A stretch of DNA of 64,000 bases from Symsagittifera roscoffensis (Eukaryota > Xenacoelomorpha > Acoela > Convolutidae), in contig NC_087066.1 of NCBI RefSeq assembly GCF_963678635.1, forward strand, positions 27,843,301-27,907,300. Direction: 5' to 3'. The translations under genes and the position numbers were made by a program. Of the stretch, positions 1-10,361 are shown one piece after another (the stretch's first letter is position 1; each line of letters opens with the position of its first letter). Below the pieces are notes generated by a model that saw only the letters and a program-made list of their open reading frames with translations, ran no database searches and was not told the DNA's origin.

Positions 1-2
1 TC

Positions 3-1136
3 CAGACACCATCACACTTCATAAATGAAGAACTCGTACACACAACAACTACACAACAAAGCATTTCACCGATACGTCCAAATTTAACAACACCAAGAAA
101 TACAAACCCTTCACAAACACAGGTAACCTTACAATCAACCGTTAAACCTTCGGTTGCCCCAAAATATTCAAACATGGATTATCAGACATACAGACCCATG
201 ACAATACCGTCAAAAACACGTAAAACGTTCACTAGAAACAATTTTGCAGAACATAATTATAATTACACACATCCATCAAAAACAAATTATCCCCCACGAA
301 AAAATTTTAATAATTACACAAGATCTCGAAACTGGGATAAACCAATAGCACAAACTAATTCAGTAAATTTTCAAACAAATTTACATCCTTCACAGGATCG
401 TAGTGAAAACTATCCATTTTTTCAACAAAATAAAAATAAAAAACAAACATCTTATCAAATGGATTACTTATCCTCAGATGATGATTTTTTACAACCAGAT
501 ATATTTGCACCATGTAATCAAGAATATCGTGGACAAGGAGTACAGAAACCACATACAAATCATAGAATTTTTTCCCCACAACCGATAGATACACAAAATC
601 AACAACCAATTCAGCAACAAAACCCAATTAATACACAATATTTTCAACCAATTCAGCAACAAAACCCAATGATCACACACTCGTATCAACCGACACAAAT
701 GCAAAATGAAATACCACTCCCATATTATCTTCAACAACACGAAATAACAAGAAATCAACTTTCAAATTTTTCTCAAATGCCAAATGCAGCAGAATCATTA
801 CAAATGACAATGAATCCATACCTTATGGGTGGATCATCAATAACATCAAATAAAACTTTAATGGTATTCACAGGAACAGACCCTGAATATTCTGTAGAAG
901 ACTATTTAAATGCAGTAATAGCAAATTTGATTTTAAATATAGGACCTGAACCAATTAATACGCCACTACATCAAAACTGGATACATCGACGCACAGCGTT
1001 GATACAAACAACTTTAGACGGCGCAGCCCAAAAATGGTTTTCAGTATTGCCTCTAGAATTAAAATCAAAGTGGAAGAGATTTACACAAGAATTTTCAAAA
1101 ATGTTTGACTCCGAAACAACAAAGAGTTTTATGTAA
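3..1136 (+). CDS. Gag N-terminal part (partial, open at window edge)
   Basis: The frame is open from base 3; the first ATG is at 174, but the codons before it read like protein, so the true start probably lies outside the window. The N-terminal two thirds is rich in Q, N, P and T with repeats of the type QPIQQQNP. From about base 860 the sequence turns into a helical region typical of a Ty3-type capsid: VFTGTDPEYSVEDYLNAV, then a WIHRRTALIQTTLDGAA stretch. The frame stops at 1,134-1,136, in the middle of the capsid, and the capsid homology continues in the frame that is open from 1,105. This looks like a one-base lesion inside the capsid rather than the usual gag-pol shift point, although programmed shifting cannot be excluded from sequence alone. 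Confidence 0.75.
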   Translation, partial: QTPSHFINEELVHTTTTQQSISPIRPNLTTPRNTNPSQTQVTLQSTVKPSVAPKYSNMDYQTYRPMTIPSKTRKTFTRNNFAEHNYNYTHPSKTNYPPRKNFNNYTRSRNWDKPIAQTNSVNFQTNLHPSQDRSENYPFFQQNKNKKQTSYQMDYLSSDDDFLQPDIFAPCNQEYRGQGVQKPHTNHRIFSPQPIDTQNQQPIQQQNPINTQYFQPIQQQNPMITHSYQPTQMQNEIPLPYYLQQHEITRNQLSNFSQMPNAAESLQMTMNPYLMGGSSITSNKTLMVFTGTDPEYSVEDYLNAVIANLILNIGPEPINTPLHQNWIHRRTALIQTTLDGAAQKWFSVLPLELKSKWKRFTQEFSKMFDSETTKSFM

Positions 1137-4100
1137 TGAAATTCGCAGATTACCAAATGAAACCATCAAACAATTAGCAGTACGCATCGAAACACTAGTT
1201 CGAAAAGCATATTCATTAAATACACACGACTATAAAAACACAAAAATGACAGAAATCTTAATGATGACCTTAACACCTCAATTAAAAAAAATAGCAATAA
1301 AAAAGAGAGCATCCCATCCTTCTTCAATTCGAGAACTCGATTTAGATTTTCGAAAACTAGTAGACAAACTAGAACAAGCAGAAATCACAATGAAACTCGA
1401 AGAAACAGAAAATCTGAAATTACAATACGTTAACCGAATCGAAACAAATACCACAAGTATCAACAATATACAGGAATCAGATACAGACCTCGTTGAAAAA
1501 ATCACTGAAATACTCAATATTTACGAAAAACACCCAAACTTTAAAGGCAAACCATCTTTCAAAAAATGGTGTAATTATTGCCGACGATACGGACATAGTA
1601 TTTCTGAATGTAGACAAAAACAGCAAGACAATCAAAATAAACCTCAAAAATATAAAGAACCAAATAAATCATTCTATCAATACATGAAGAAAGATCAAAA
1701 TCTACCAAACAAAAATGTATACAGCAACAACAGTTCAGGAAAACCACTACCGAGCAATACCAACTACACGAGAAATCAATCACCACATAACTCAAGTTAT
1801 AGAGGAAGATCGCCAGAACGAAGAAATACACAAAATTCGTCACAAAATCACTACAATAGACAAAATAGTAAAAATAACTACTCCAGATCAAATTCAAATA
1901 CAACACGATTTGTTTCTAGATCTAATTCCCAATCAAGAAATAATTACTATCCAAACAATCAACCACGAAATTCATCATACAATAGAAATAGAAACTACTC
2001 CAATAATCGGAATAGAAGTTATTCAAACAACCGAAACCAGAATTACCCGAACAATCGATCAAGGAATAACTCATATAATAGATCAAACTATAACAGACCA
2101 AACAATAATTACCAAAACAGATCACGAAATAATTCACAAAATCGACATTCAAGTTATAATAATCGTTATAGAAATTATTCCCAATCACCACACAGGAATA
2201 ATAACCATTATAATAATTCTAACAATCGCCACAGAAGTAGTACACCTAAACATCAAAGAAATATTAATCAAGTACAATCAAACCCAGAAACAACATCAGA
2301 CCCTCCAGGTATTGATGACACAGGAAATAACGAACTACAACTGAATCAAATAAACTGTGAATCATCAGAATCAGAAAGTGATACAGAAAACACTATCTCC
2401 ATAAATATGATAGCAGTTGAAAATGATTACGAACCTATTATATATGAACAACCTTTTTCATCACATATATATGAAAATCAATTAGAACTCCTTCACAATT
2501 ATTATATTGAACCCATCCATTCTACACAAACAACACAAGAAACAAACGAAATTAACACTACAAATCAACCCAATGAGAATGACAAGACAAAATGCTTAAA
2601 TACAAATCACATCTATCAAAACATACAAAAAGAACAACCCAAAGAAAAAATTTGGACAATTCCATTTCTTTTAGAAAGTCCAAGAAGCAAAGAATTTCAA
2701 CCACCAGATCTTGAAATTGATTTTTTAATTGATTCAGGAGCAGAATCCAACATAATAAACATTCCCACATGGAATGAGATAAAATCACTACACCCAAAAC
2801 TAACGCCCCTTGAAACATCCAGTAAACTAGCAACAGCACAAGGATCAACATTGGTAAACTATGGAAAAATTCAATTATTTCTTCTCCCCACAAGAACAAT
2901 GGAGCAAAATAAAATTTTAACTAAACCATTTAAACAAATATTCCATATCACTGATATTAAACACAATATCATTGGAATACCATTTATCTCTAAATATATA
3001 CCAACAATCAACATATTAAACAGTAAAATACTAATCAAAGATAAATACACAAAAACAAAAGACACATCCCTAACATTTTTCCAAAGATTAAACAAACAAC
3101 CACCATTCTTTTCAAAATTTTATCCAATATATAACCAACAAAGAAAACACCTGAAACCACTATCAGGAAACATATATAATTTTTCAATAAAACAAGTTCA
3201 CCAATATGATAAAAAACAAAACAAACAACAACTCTATATGTCAGATTTTGAATTCAAACCTATCCATAAATTTTTCAAAATCACAATCTCATCCATAAAA
3301 TATTTGAAAAACTCGAATTCAGATATTATATCTCTACATGTATACAACAATACACCCTATCAAGTAACATTACCTTTAGGACTTTTAGGCTATTGCGAAA
3401 CCAACGCTACGATATCACCAATACACGAAAAAGAATATCGCGTAAATAATATACTCCAATTATTAGATATTTGTCAATCCACAATTCTTAATGAAGAATT
3501 ATCCATAAATAATATAATAAGTAACGAAAAAAGAAATACGGATTATTTCACAAAAACCCCATATTTCAAACCTACATTCAACATAAGTAACTACGCAGAG
3601 AATCAACAGAAATTCTTAACAATGTTTAACTTCCAACATTCACAAATAACACAAGACGAATTTGATAAATTAGCCAAACAGCTCATCAAATATTCATCAG
3701 TCTATGCAACATCCAAATTTGATGTTGGCAAAATCAGCTCATCACTACATCTCCCATTAAAACCAGATGCAGTTTTCAAAAAACAAAGAGCAAGTAAAGT
3801 ACCAATTCACTTACACGATAAAGTGAACAGATTACTCGACATTTTAGAACAATACAACATTATATCACCAGTAAATAAAGAAGAACAACCAAAAGGTAAC
3901 ACATTTATCAACCCTGTTATCATTCTAGCCAAAGGAGAATCATTAAAAATCGTTCTCGACGCTAGATACCTCAACTCACTCATAGATGAATCAAAGTGTA
4001 ATTGGCCTATTGAACCAATACAAGTTATTTTAACAAAAATAAACGGAAAATACTTTACAACCGCAGATATGAATAGTGCATACAATCAAATGCCATTAGA

Positions 4101-5652
4101 TGAACAATCGCGACGTTTAATACAATTTGTTATTGGAAACCAACAGTATGAATTCAACCGCTTATTCTATGGAATATCCATAGGACCAGCAGGATTTTCA
4201 GCTTTTATGAGCAAAATTTTTCGACCACTTATACTCAAGAAAAACGCAATCACCTATTTAGACGATGTTTTTATGCAATCACAGACTAAAGAAGAAATGT
4301 TCAATGTTTTAGAACAATATCACCAAATACTTCAGAACGAAAATCTGAAGGCCGCCCCCGATAAATCACACTTCTTTTTAACACGAGTAAAATTCGTAGG
4401 ACATAATATAGAAAGAAAAACAATCACCCCATTAAAATCACGCATTGACGCTATTCAGAAACTCCAACCACCGACAAATAAAAAGAAAATCCAAGAATTC
4501 CTTGGAATGCTAAACTTTTTAAGCAAATATGTTTATAAAATGCAATTATATCTAAGACCATTCTATAATATACTTAGACAGCAAAACAATTTTGAATGGA
4601 ATACAGAACATCAAGCACGATTTGAAGAAAATAAAAAACTTCTAACTGAACAAATTTCGAATACAATTCCAGATCCAAATCAACCATTCTACGCAATGTG
4701 CGATGCTTCGAACTTTGGCATCGGCGCAGCGTTATTACAATCACATAATGGTACAAACAAAATGAACCTTATATCAGCAAATTCTCGATTATTCACTCAA
4801 GCAGAGCTAAGACTCTCAACCCTAATGAGAGAATGTACAGCCATAATCTATACACTTACAGAATATGAATTTCTGATACTTGGATCAAAACATCCAACAG
4901 TTCTATTCACAGATCACAAACCAACCATTTTTCTCTTCACACAAAAATCCAACCCAAATCACCGAGTTTACAGATTTCAATCAATTCTAATGAAATTTCC
5001 AAACTTACATATAGTTTGGGCAGCAGGAAAAAATCTTGCATTACCAGACACATTAAGTCGAAATACACCACCTGAATTACTTACACGTAAAACTACAGTT
5101 GAAATACCTAAAAATATAAAATTCTACCTTGCAAAAAACGAAACATCACCCCGACTAGAATGCAAATATGCAGTAAAAACTGACGTTGAACAATCACAGA
5201 TAAATAATCTACAACACTTTCCACTTTATTTAGATTGTCAAAATAACCACTACGAAGTTGATCTACTTGGAACATCAACTTTTAAACCAATTCCATACTC
5301 ACAATGGATAAAAAATAACACCCAACAAAAAAGAGTAAAACAACACTCGCATAAAAAAGACCTTTTTCCACTAATTGAAAAAGAAAACCTAACTGATAAA
5401 ATAAATTTATCAGGACCACAAACAAACGATTCAAAATACACAATAAATCAAGTTTTTGACCTCCATGACCCACTTGATACAATACCCTTATCTAAATCAG
5501 AAATAGAAAACATTTTTCTCCCCCCAACAGAAACAATTACAATTTCAACATTGAAACAATACCAAAATCTTGACCCAGTAATTAGACAACTAAAATCATG
5601 GCACAAATATAAAACTAAACCCGTCAAGGCAGATACAACTATTTTAGGATAA
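1105..5652 (+). CDS. Gag C-terminus and Pol: zinc knuckle, protease, RT, RNase H
   Basis: This 1,515-codon frame begins within the capsid; the ATG at 1,105 is unlikely to be a real start. A CCHC zinc knuckle (C156, C159, H164, C169) is followed by a long N/R/S/Y-rich low-complexity tract (about residues 200-395) and an acidic linker. The aspartic protease has D543-S-G and an IIG flap motif at 622-624. RT shows the motif A aspartate D988 (TADMNSAYNQ) and YLDD at 1051-1054. RNase H shows D1200 (CDAS), E1243 and D1270 (TDHKP). After RNase H comes a long spacer leading to the integrase. The frame ends at 5,650-5,652, and homologous sequence continues at once in another frame, so this stop comes from a one-base indel. 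All visible protease, RT and RNase H catalytic residues are present. Confidence 0.9.
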   Translation: MTPKQQRVLCNEIRRLPNETIKQLAVRIETLVRKAYSLNTHDYKNTKMTEILMMTLTPQLKKIAIKKRASHPSSIRELDLDFRKLVDKLEQAEITMKLEETENLKLQYVNRIETNTTSINNIQESDTDLVEKITEILNIYEKHPNFKGKPSFKKWCNYCRRYGHSISECRQKQQDNQNKPQKYKEPNKSFYQYMKKDQNLPNKNVYSNNSSGKPLPSNTNYTRNQSPHNSSYRGRSPERRNTQNSSQNHYNRQNSKNNYSRSNSNTTRFVSRSNSQSRNNYYPNNQPRNSSYNRNRNYSNNRNRSYSNNRNQNYPNNRSRNNSYNRSNYNRPNNNYQNRSRNNSQNRHSSYNNRYRNYSQSPHRNNNHYNNSNNRHRSSTPKHQRNINQVQSNPETTSDPPGIDDTGNNELQLNQINCESSESESDTENTISINMIAVENDYEPIIYEQPFSSHIYENQLELLHNYYIEPIHSTQTTQETNEINTTNQPNENDKTKCLNTNHIYQNIQKEQPKEKIWTIPFLLESPRSKEFQPPDLEIDFLIDSGAESNIINIPTWNEIKSLHPKLTPLETSSKLATAQGSTLVNYGKIQLFLLPTRTMEQNKILTKPFKQIFHITDIKHNIIGIPFISKYIPTINILNSKILIKDKYTKTKDTSLTFFQRLNKQPPFFSKFYPIYNQQRKHLKPLSGNIYNFSIKQVHQYDKKQNKQQLYMSDFEFKPIHKFFKITISSIKYLKNSNSDIISLHVYNNTPYQVTLPLGLLGYCETNATISPIHEKEYRVNNILQLLDICQSTILNEELSINNIISNEKRNTDYFTKTPYFKPTFNISNYAENQQKFLTMFNFQHSQITQDEFDKLAKQLIKYSSVYATSKFDVGKISSSLHLPLKPDAVFKKQRASKVPIHLHDKVNRLLDILEQYNIISPVNKEEQPKGNTFINPVIILAKGESLKIVLDARYLNSLIDESKCNWPIEPIQVILTKINGKYFTTADMNSAYNQMPLDEQSRRLIQFVIGNQQYEFNRLFYGISIGPAGFSAFMSKIFRPLILKKNAITYLDDVFMQSQTKEEMFNVLEQYHQILQNENLKAAPDKSHFFLTRVKFVGHNIERKTITPLKSRIDAIQKLQPPTNKKKIQEFLGMLNFLSKYVYKMQLYLRPFYNILRQQNNFEWNTEHQARFEENKKLLTEQISNTIPDPNQPFYAMCDASNFGIGAALLQSHNGTNKMNLISANSRLFTQAELRLSTLMRECTAIIYTLTEYEFLILGSKHPTVLFTDHKPTIFLFTQKSNPNHRVYRFQSILMKFPNLHIVWAAGKNLALPDTLSRNTPPELLTRKTTVEIPKNIKFYLAKNETSPRLECKYAVKTDVEQSQINNLQHFPLYLDCQNNHYEVDLLGTSTFKPIPYSQWIKNNTQQKRVKQHSHKKDLFPLIEKENLTDKINLSGPQTNDSKYTINQVFDLHDPLDTIPLSKSEIENIFLPPTETITISTLKQYQNLDPVIRQLKSWHKYKTKPVKADTTILG

Positions 5653-7285
5653 AAACACTCCTCCGATATTTTCGAAAATTTAATAATACAACAATTAATG
5701 AAAACACAGACCTTCTAGAATACAAATTAAATGAATCTACAGTTCCCTGTCTCCCTTTAAGTATGATTCTCATAGCTTTTAATATTTCACATACACAAAA
5801 TATTAAAGGACACTCTGGATCAGAGAAAACATATTCAAATTTTATACAAAACTTTTATTTCCCAAATGCACCAATTTGGATAAAAGTACTATGCAATGAC
5901 TGTATAGTATGCCAACTAAATAAACCTTACCCAAATCAAAAACAAATAGCACAAAAACAAGATTTTAAAGGACAAAGTTTGTACTTTAACCACCGTATCT
6001 CCTTTGATACAAAAGGACCAATTTCACCCTCATCCGAAGGAAACTCCTACATTATGGTAATTGTTGACGCATTTACACATTATGTAGCACTTAACCCAGT
6101 ACCACATTGTAACGCTTATTACGCTTACACAACGCTTTATGAACACTGGATAGCCAAATTTGGACTACCAGAAATTCTAGTTACAGATAACGGTACAGAA
6201 TTCATAAATAATGAAATTATCACACTATGTCATCTATATAACATCAAACACTAACCACGTACATTTCACGCACCTTGGACAAACGGCTTAGTCGAAGGTA
6301 TGAACCGTTCACTACAAGAATATCTTAGATGTATCATCAATGGAAATGATACAAGATATACTGAATGGTCAGCAGATGTAAAATTATTTCCCCTAGCATA
6401 TAATTCACAAATCACGACAACTCTAGGAATGTCACCATATGAAATGGTTTTTAACCAAAAGCCACGCAAACCAAAATGTTTACAGCAAACTCTCATAAAA
6501 ACGCACAAGGTTATTGTCAACCAAATAAAGACTCAATTTGTTATAACCTACCTTTACATACACACGATGAAGATCATTTTCATCACCCACAAATTCTTAA
6601 ATTAGCCTCCGGTACACACACCGAATGGATTTTAAACAGAGATAAAAAACACAATGAAATTTACCAAAAAGTAACAAAAAAGTTGTTACAAAGGCAAAAC
6701 ATTAATGAACAAATAAATTCACGCTTTACACCAGCCTCCGATTTAAAAATTGGAACATTTGTATTAATACCCAATTTTAATACTCAAAAAGGAATTTCTA
6801 AAAAATTACAACCCCTTCGTAAAGGACCATACCAAATAATTGCAAAACCCACTGATATCACATATAAAATCACCGACTCAGACAAAAAAGAAATCGTTCA
6901 ACACCGAAATAACCTATTACCTTATTATCCAAAAGAATACGCACTCCGCGAACTAACTCAATTATATTCTTTTACAGGTTTAAAAGTTATTCAAAATAAC
7001 CCACATACGGAAAATACAACAAAGGAACAAAAAGATTTTCACCTCAAAAACCAAATAACAAAATCAACCACCACAAAAAACAATACAAAAAATCTAGATC
7101 AAAATACATCTCAAAAAGAAAGAAAAAATAGAAAAATGACAGAACAAATAATACCCCAAGAACAAATCGACAAATCAGAACATAGAGAGTCTTCACGACT
7201 TAGAAATCAACCACGTAAAAATTATAAATTATTCATCCCACAATCTAAAATATTAAAGAAAGTCGAATTTCAAAAACAACTTTAA
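5640..7285 (+). pseudogene. Integrase and Pol C-terminus, broken
   Basis: The frame at 5,650-6,254 has the HHCC zinc domain (GHSGSEKTYSN, then LCNDCIVCQ) and the first two core aspartates (SFDTKGP and VTDNGTEF). An in-frame TAA at 6,252-6,254 interrupts the core. The same frame then continues with the third acidic residue (GLVEGMNRSLQEYL, about 6,288-6,330). Near 6,475 the frame shifts again, and 6,476-7,285 carries the C-terminal domain: a GTFVLIPN stretch followed by a small barrel-like region (LRKGPYQIIAKP) and a basic, polar tail. With the break near 5,650 that makes three lesions in this part of Pol, so the copy cannot make a full integrase without suppression. The coding sequence is otherwise little decayed, suggesting recent activity. 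Confidence 0.85.
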
Positions 7286-7877
7286 TTTTGTATTTCACAA
7301 TCTTAGACCTTTGAAACATTTGGAATTTTCATTTTTCAAAATAACATGCTGACAAGCACGCAGCGATTCTAGTTCATAATTAGCCAATAGGATTCATCCA
7401 ATCCGTCACCTTCTCTAACTCTAACACAAACCAACTAGACGAACGATATTAAACTCCAGGCATATCTATAACTATAACTTTACGACCTCCAGGTCAAAAA
7501 TAAGCAAACCATTCCAACTTGACAACTAAAATAAATATCACCATAATATCATAACCTTCCCTTATCTAATAAACCAAAGATCAACAATGTTTCCCCAACT
7601 CAGCCCTCAAATACCCCCCAAACAAATATGTTAAATTAGCCTAAAGTAAAAGAACGACCATTTTAATTAGCCTAAAGTATAAAAATCTCAAAAATACCCC
7701 AGATCATTTGACAAATGAAAATAAAGACAAAGAAGACCTCCCGATCACCATAAAAATTGCCCCCAACAATTTTTCACAAAACTCAACCCACTTGTCAAAA
7801 AACCAATAGATAATCCGACCACACTTGAAAATTGCCCCAAACAACAAAAAATGTTCGATCAAGAAGTCATTTCGTAA
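7286..7877 (+). other. Non-coding spacer with direct repeat and TATA-like motif
   Basis: No convincing frame is present. A 15-bp word AATTAGCCTAAAGTA occurs at 7,634-7,648 and again at 7,665-7,679, 31 bp apart; the second copy runs into TATAAAAA (7,678-7,685). The word AAAATTGCCCC also occurs twice, near 7,754 and 7,827. The spacer lies just before the accessory frames and could hold their promoter or splice acceptor, but this is inference. Confidence 0.4.
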
Positions 7878-8108
7878 ATGCTCTTCTCTCAATCAGTCAC
7901 TATAATTATCACAAACCTCAAACAATTTTTTACGATACTTAAAACTTTTATAATATTTCTTTTTGATATCTTTGAATCTTTTGTAATAATCTTAATCATT
8001 TTTTGCAATATTTTTTTAATTTTCTATTCCCTATTTGAACTATACCTCCAATTTTCAAAAGCTATTGACTATATCCACAGGTACGATTCACAAAACTTAT
8101 CTAAATGA
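7878..8108 (+). CDS. Small hydrophobic accessory protein 1 of retrotransposon
   Basis: A 76-codon frame, not recognised as any family. Residues 8-62 are almost wholly hydrophobic and rich in F, I and L, enough for two membrane segments; the last 14 residues are polar. Its stop overlaps the start of the next frame as ATGA at 8,105-8,108. It sits between the broken pol and the 586-codon frame on the same strand and shares their A/T-rich base use. Because the region is T-rich locally, a chance frame is possible. The overlap with the next frame is the main reason to take it seriously. Confidence 0.4.
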   Translation: MLFSQSVTIIITNLKQFFTILKTFIIFLFDIFESFVIILIIFCNIFLIFYSLFELYLQFSKAIDYIHRYDSQNLSK

Positions 8109-8293
8109 TCCGAACCATTTTTAGTAGAACCGATATTTTTTTACTATTTGTAATTTTTATAACATTTCTATCATCCCTCATCTTGACAATATGCAAATGT
8201 ATAAAAAAAGCAATCATCACATTCGCCCTAGCAACAATTCTCCTAATTCTTTTTTTAGAAGAATACTATAATAAACATAAACTTTTTCACTAA
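8105..8293 (+). CDS. Small hydrophobic accessory protein 2 of retrotransposon
   Basis: A 62-codon frame that starts in the ATGA overlap with the preceding frame. Residues 10-30 and 36-50 are hydrophobic and separated by CKCIKKA, compatible with a two-pass or hairpin membrane protein. The C-terminus is charged (EEYYNKHKLFH). No family is recognised. Its last codons overlap another open frame (8,281-8,604) in the -1 register. No canonical slippery heptamer is in phase, so I do not claim a frameshift. Confidence 0.4.
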   Translation: MIRTIFSRTDIFLLFVIFITFLSSLILTICKCIKKAIITFALATILLILFLEEYYNKHKLFH

Positions 8294-8604
8294 AAGAATA
8301 CAACACAAAAATAGCAACAAGACAGAACACATACGACGAAGAACATAACAATGTAGACACAACGCCAACAGCACCACAGTTACCACCCCTACCACATAAC
8401 CATCCATTATCCCTAGTCCCACGTAATTTTCGAAACTTAGCAATAACACATAATCCAAATTTTAGACCAACCATATCACAAAGTCCCATCCAACATATAA
8501 TGACACACCACTCACAAGATGAAAATACCTATGAACAAATTATAGAACAACCCCATACCACCGCTTTTCAGTCTCAAAATAATAATGTTTTTAGCCCACG
8601 ATGA
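8281..8604 (+). CDS. Polar accessory frame linking to the 586-codon frame
   Basis: This frame is open from just after a stop at 8,278-8,280 to TGA at 8,602-8,604. It reads as a polar, proline-rich, hydrophilic protein with normal-looking composition (a TPTAPQLPPLPHNHP stretch, later QSPIQHIMTHHSQDENTYEQ). Its first ATG is only at 8,500, so the upstream part would need a non-ATG start, splicing or frameshifting, or the frame has been damaged. The stop overlaps the ATG of the next frame as ATGA (8,601-8,604), the second such overlap in 500 bp. Confidence 0.35.
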   Translation, partial: TFSLKEYNTKIATRQNTYDEEHNNVDTTPTAPQLPPLPHNHPLSLVPRNFRNLAITHNPNFRPTISQSPIQHIMTHHSQDENTYEQIIEQPHTTAFQSQNNNVFSPR

Positions 8605-10361
8605 GCCGACAACTTGGATCCCTACACCGTTCAAATTCCCATCCAACCAACCTCACTACTCCAATTACAATAATACCACTTTTTGCTTTCCCACCACCCG
8701 ATTTCCCAACCAGTAATGTAACATCAGGCATGAATTCCGATACTAATTCACACATCTCAGTTTTATACTCCACATCACAACTCAATAACCCGAATATTGA
8801 AACCCCCGATGAGTTTGCCGACTCTGAACCATCTCCATCCAATAATTTTCACACCAACCCCTCAATTTTTTCCCAACCCCCTTTTCAACCAATGATACCA
8901 AATAACCCTGTCCCCACCAATTCTACACCCTCTTATGCTTCCCAAGTCACTCCAACCTATTCTTCATATCATTCAGACCGATCATCCAATTCTCCAGATA
9001 CCCCCCAAATCTCCCCAGAACTAGATACTTTTATTACATTACAACAACAACCCTACCACCTTAACACCCCCACCATAAACCAAATTTCATCCACAATAGA
9101 TTCATCCAACCCTCCTACCCCTACTGAATCTTCACTCAGCACTAATAGAGCTTACCGCACTTTTAAAAGAAAATTCCCCAACCATCCTTTCCCAGCAAAA
9201 CCAGGAACAGCCCGTGAATATATAAATCACCCAAATCACACTAATACAAAAGAATTTTTAGCTATCACCTTACCCTCATTTCCACAATACACCTTAAACA
9301 CCCCTCACGACACTAACGAAACACGTAACTTTGTAGACGAACACGTTTTAATGCCTACCCTTCCTTGGACCTCATATTATCATTTTACTAATCCCCTTTG
9401 CTTACCTTTATCTAACACTCACATCGATATAGAACGAAATAAGGACATGCTATATCGACTCACTACACCACTAACACCTAGACAATTTACTTACATAGGA
9501 TATAAAAAATCACTAAAAACATACACTGCACCCCGAGCTAACGAATATACGCTAGAATGTTACGATCATAACATCATCAGAACTAACCAAGATCAATTCT
9601 TAGACGATGACCGCTTCGCTAACCCACAAATCACAGAAAAATTTTTCATTAAAACACCATATGTATTTACACTCAATATATTTGATCGCAAATTTGACCA
9701 CATCATCTCAGAAGCACTAACAGACACGCAAGCCTACGAAAGTTTTAAAGAACGCTTCCAAATATTTTCACTAACCTTTCATTTCCTTGCACCACATGAA
9801 AGAGATCTGCACTGCTCACACGATATTATGTTGCGCACTAAACAAACTCACACATATACATATTATCGTTTTATCCAAAATCACTTCGACCTACACACTC
9901 CCTCCAGACAACCACACCACCGTTTTCAATTCATCAATTCCAAATATACCTCACCATTCTTTCTTAACTTCACATATTGCATTAAAGATACTAACCTTCA
10001 TGGTATTCTTCGAAATTATGATCCCATAACCCAAATGTATATTTTTTGTCCCATCACCAAGACCTTCAACGCAGAAGAATCCCGACCCTTCCTTCTCCCA
10101 CACGAATTTGTTCAACCTATAGAAATCCCCATTTTAGAATTCATCCACAACACTAAATTCAATCACAAATTATATAATCTAATCCAAAACACACCTTATG
10201 AGTTTGCAGTTGGCACTGAAGAACTAACCACCATTAAAGCACTTCAATTGCTTTGGCCACTGCTTCAAACTAAAAATATCATCCGCATCTTAGCTAAATT
10301 ACTAACAACTTCAGATCTCATCCACGACATCTTCCCCCACGGTTTCTTCCCCGACGACTAA
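8601..10361 (+). CDS. 586-residue accessory protein of retrotransposon, unknown function
   Basis: The frame is intact from ATG at 8,601 to TAA at 10,359-10,361. The first ~190 residues are low-complexity, rich in S, T, P and N. Residues ~190-586 look globular, with many aromatic residues. I see no signal peptide, no transmembrane segment and no furin-type cleavage site, so it is not an obvious envelope protein despite its env-like position after pol. It is the only long frame of the element without a lesion. The start is supported by the ATGA overlap with the preceding frame. The function is not recognised. Confidence 0.65.
   Translation: MSRQLGSLHRSNSHPTNLTTPITIIPLFAFPPPDFPTSNVTSGMNSDTNSHISVLYSTSQLNNPNIETPDEFADSEPSPSNNFHTNPSIFSQPPFQPMIPNNPVPTNSTPSYASQVTPTYSSYHSDRSSNSPDTPQISPELDTFITLQQQPYHLNTPTINQISSTIDSSNPPTPTESSLSTNRAYRTFKRKFPNHPFPAKPGTAREYINHPNHTNTKEFLAITLPSFPQYTLNTPHDTNETRNFVDEHVLMPTLPWTSYYHFTNPLCLPLSNTHIDIERNKDMLYRLTTPLTPRQFTYIGYKKSLKTYTAPRANEYTLECYDHNIIRTNQDQFLDDDRFANPQITEKFFIKTPYVFTLNIFDRKFDHIISEALTDTQAYESFKERFQIFSLTFHFLAPHERDLHCSHDIMLRTKQTHTYTYYRFIQNHFDLHTPSRQPHHRFQFINSKYTSPFFLNFTYCIKDTNLHGILRNYDPITQMYIFCPITKTFNAEESRPFLLPHEFVQPIEIPILEFIHNTKFNHKLYNLIQNTPYEFAVGTEELTTIKALQLLWPLLQTKNIIRILAKLLTTSDLIHDIFPHGFFPDD

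Noticed and set aside
8281-8293. Programmed -1 frameshift between the second and third accessory frames
   Set aside because: The frames overlap in the correct register, but no in-phase slippery heptamer is present in the overlap.
8601-10361. Envelope gene interpretation
   Set aside because: The position fits, but there is no signal peptide, fusion-like segment, cleavage site or transmembrane anchor.
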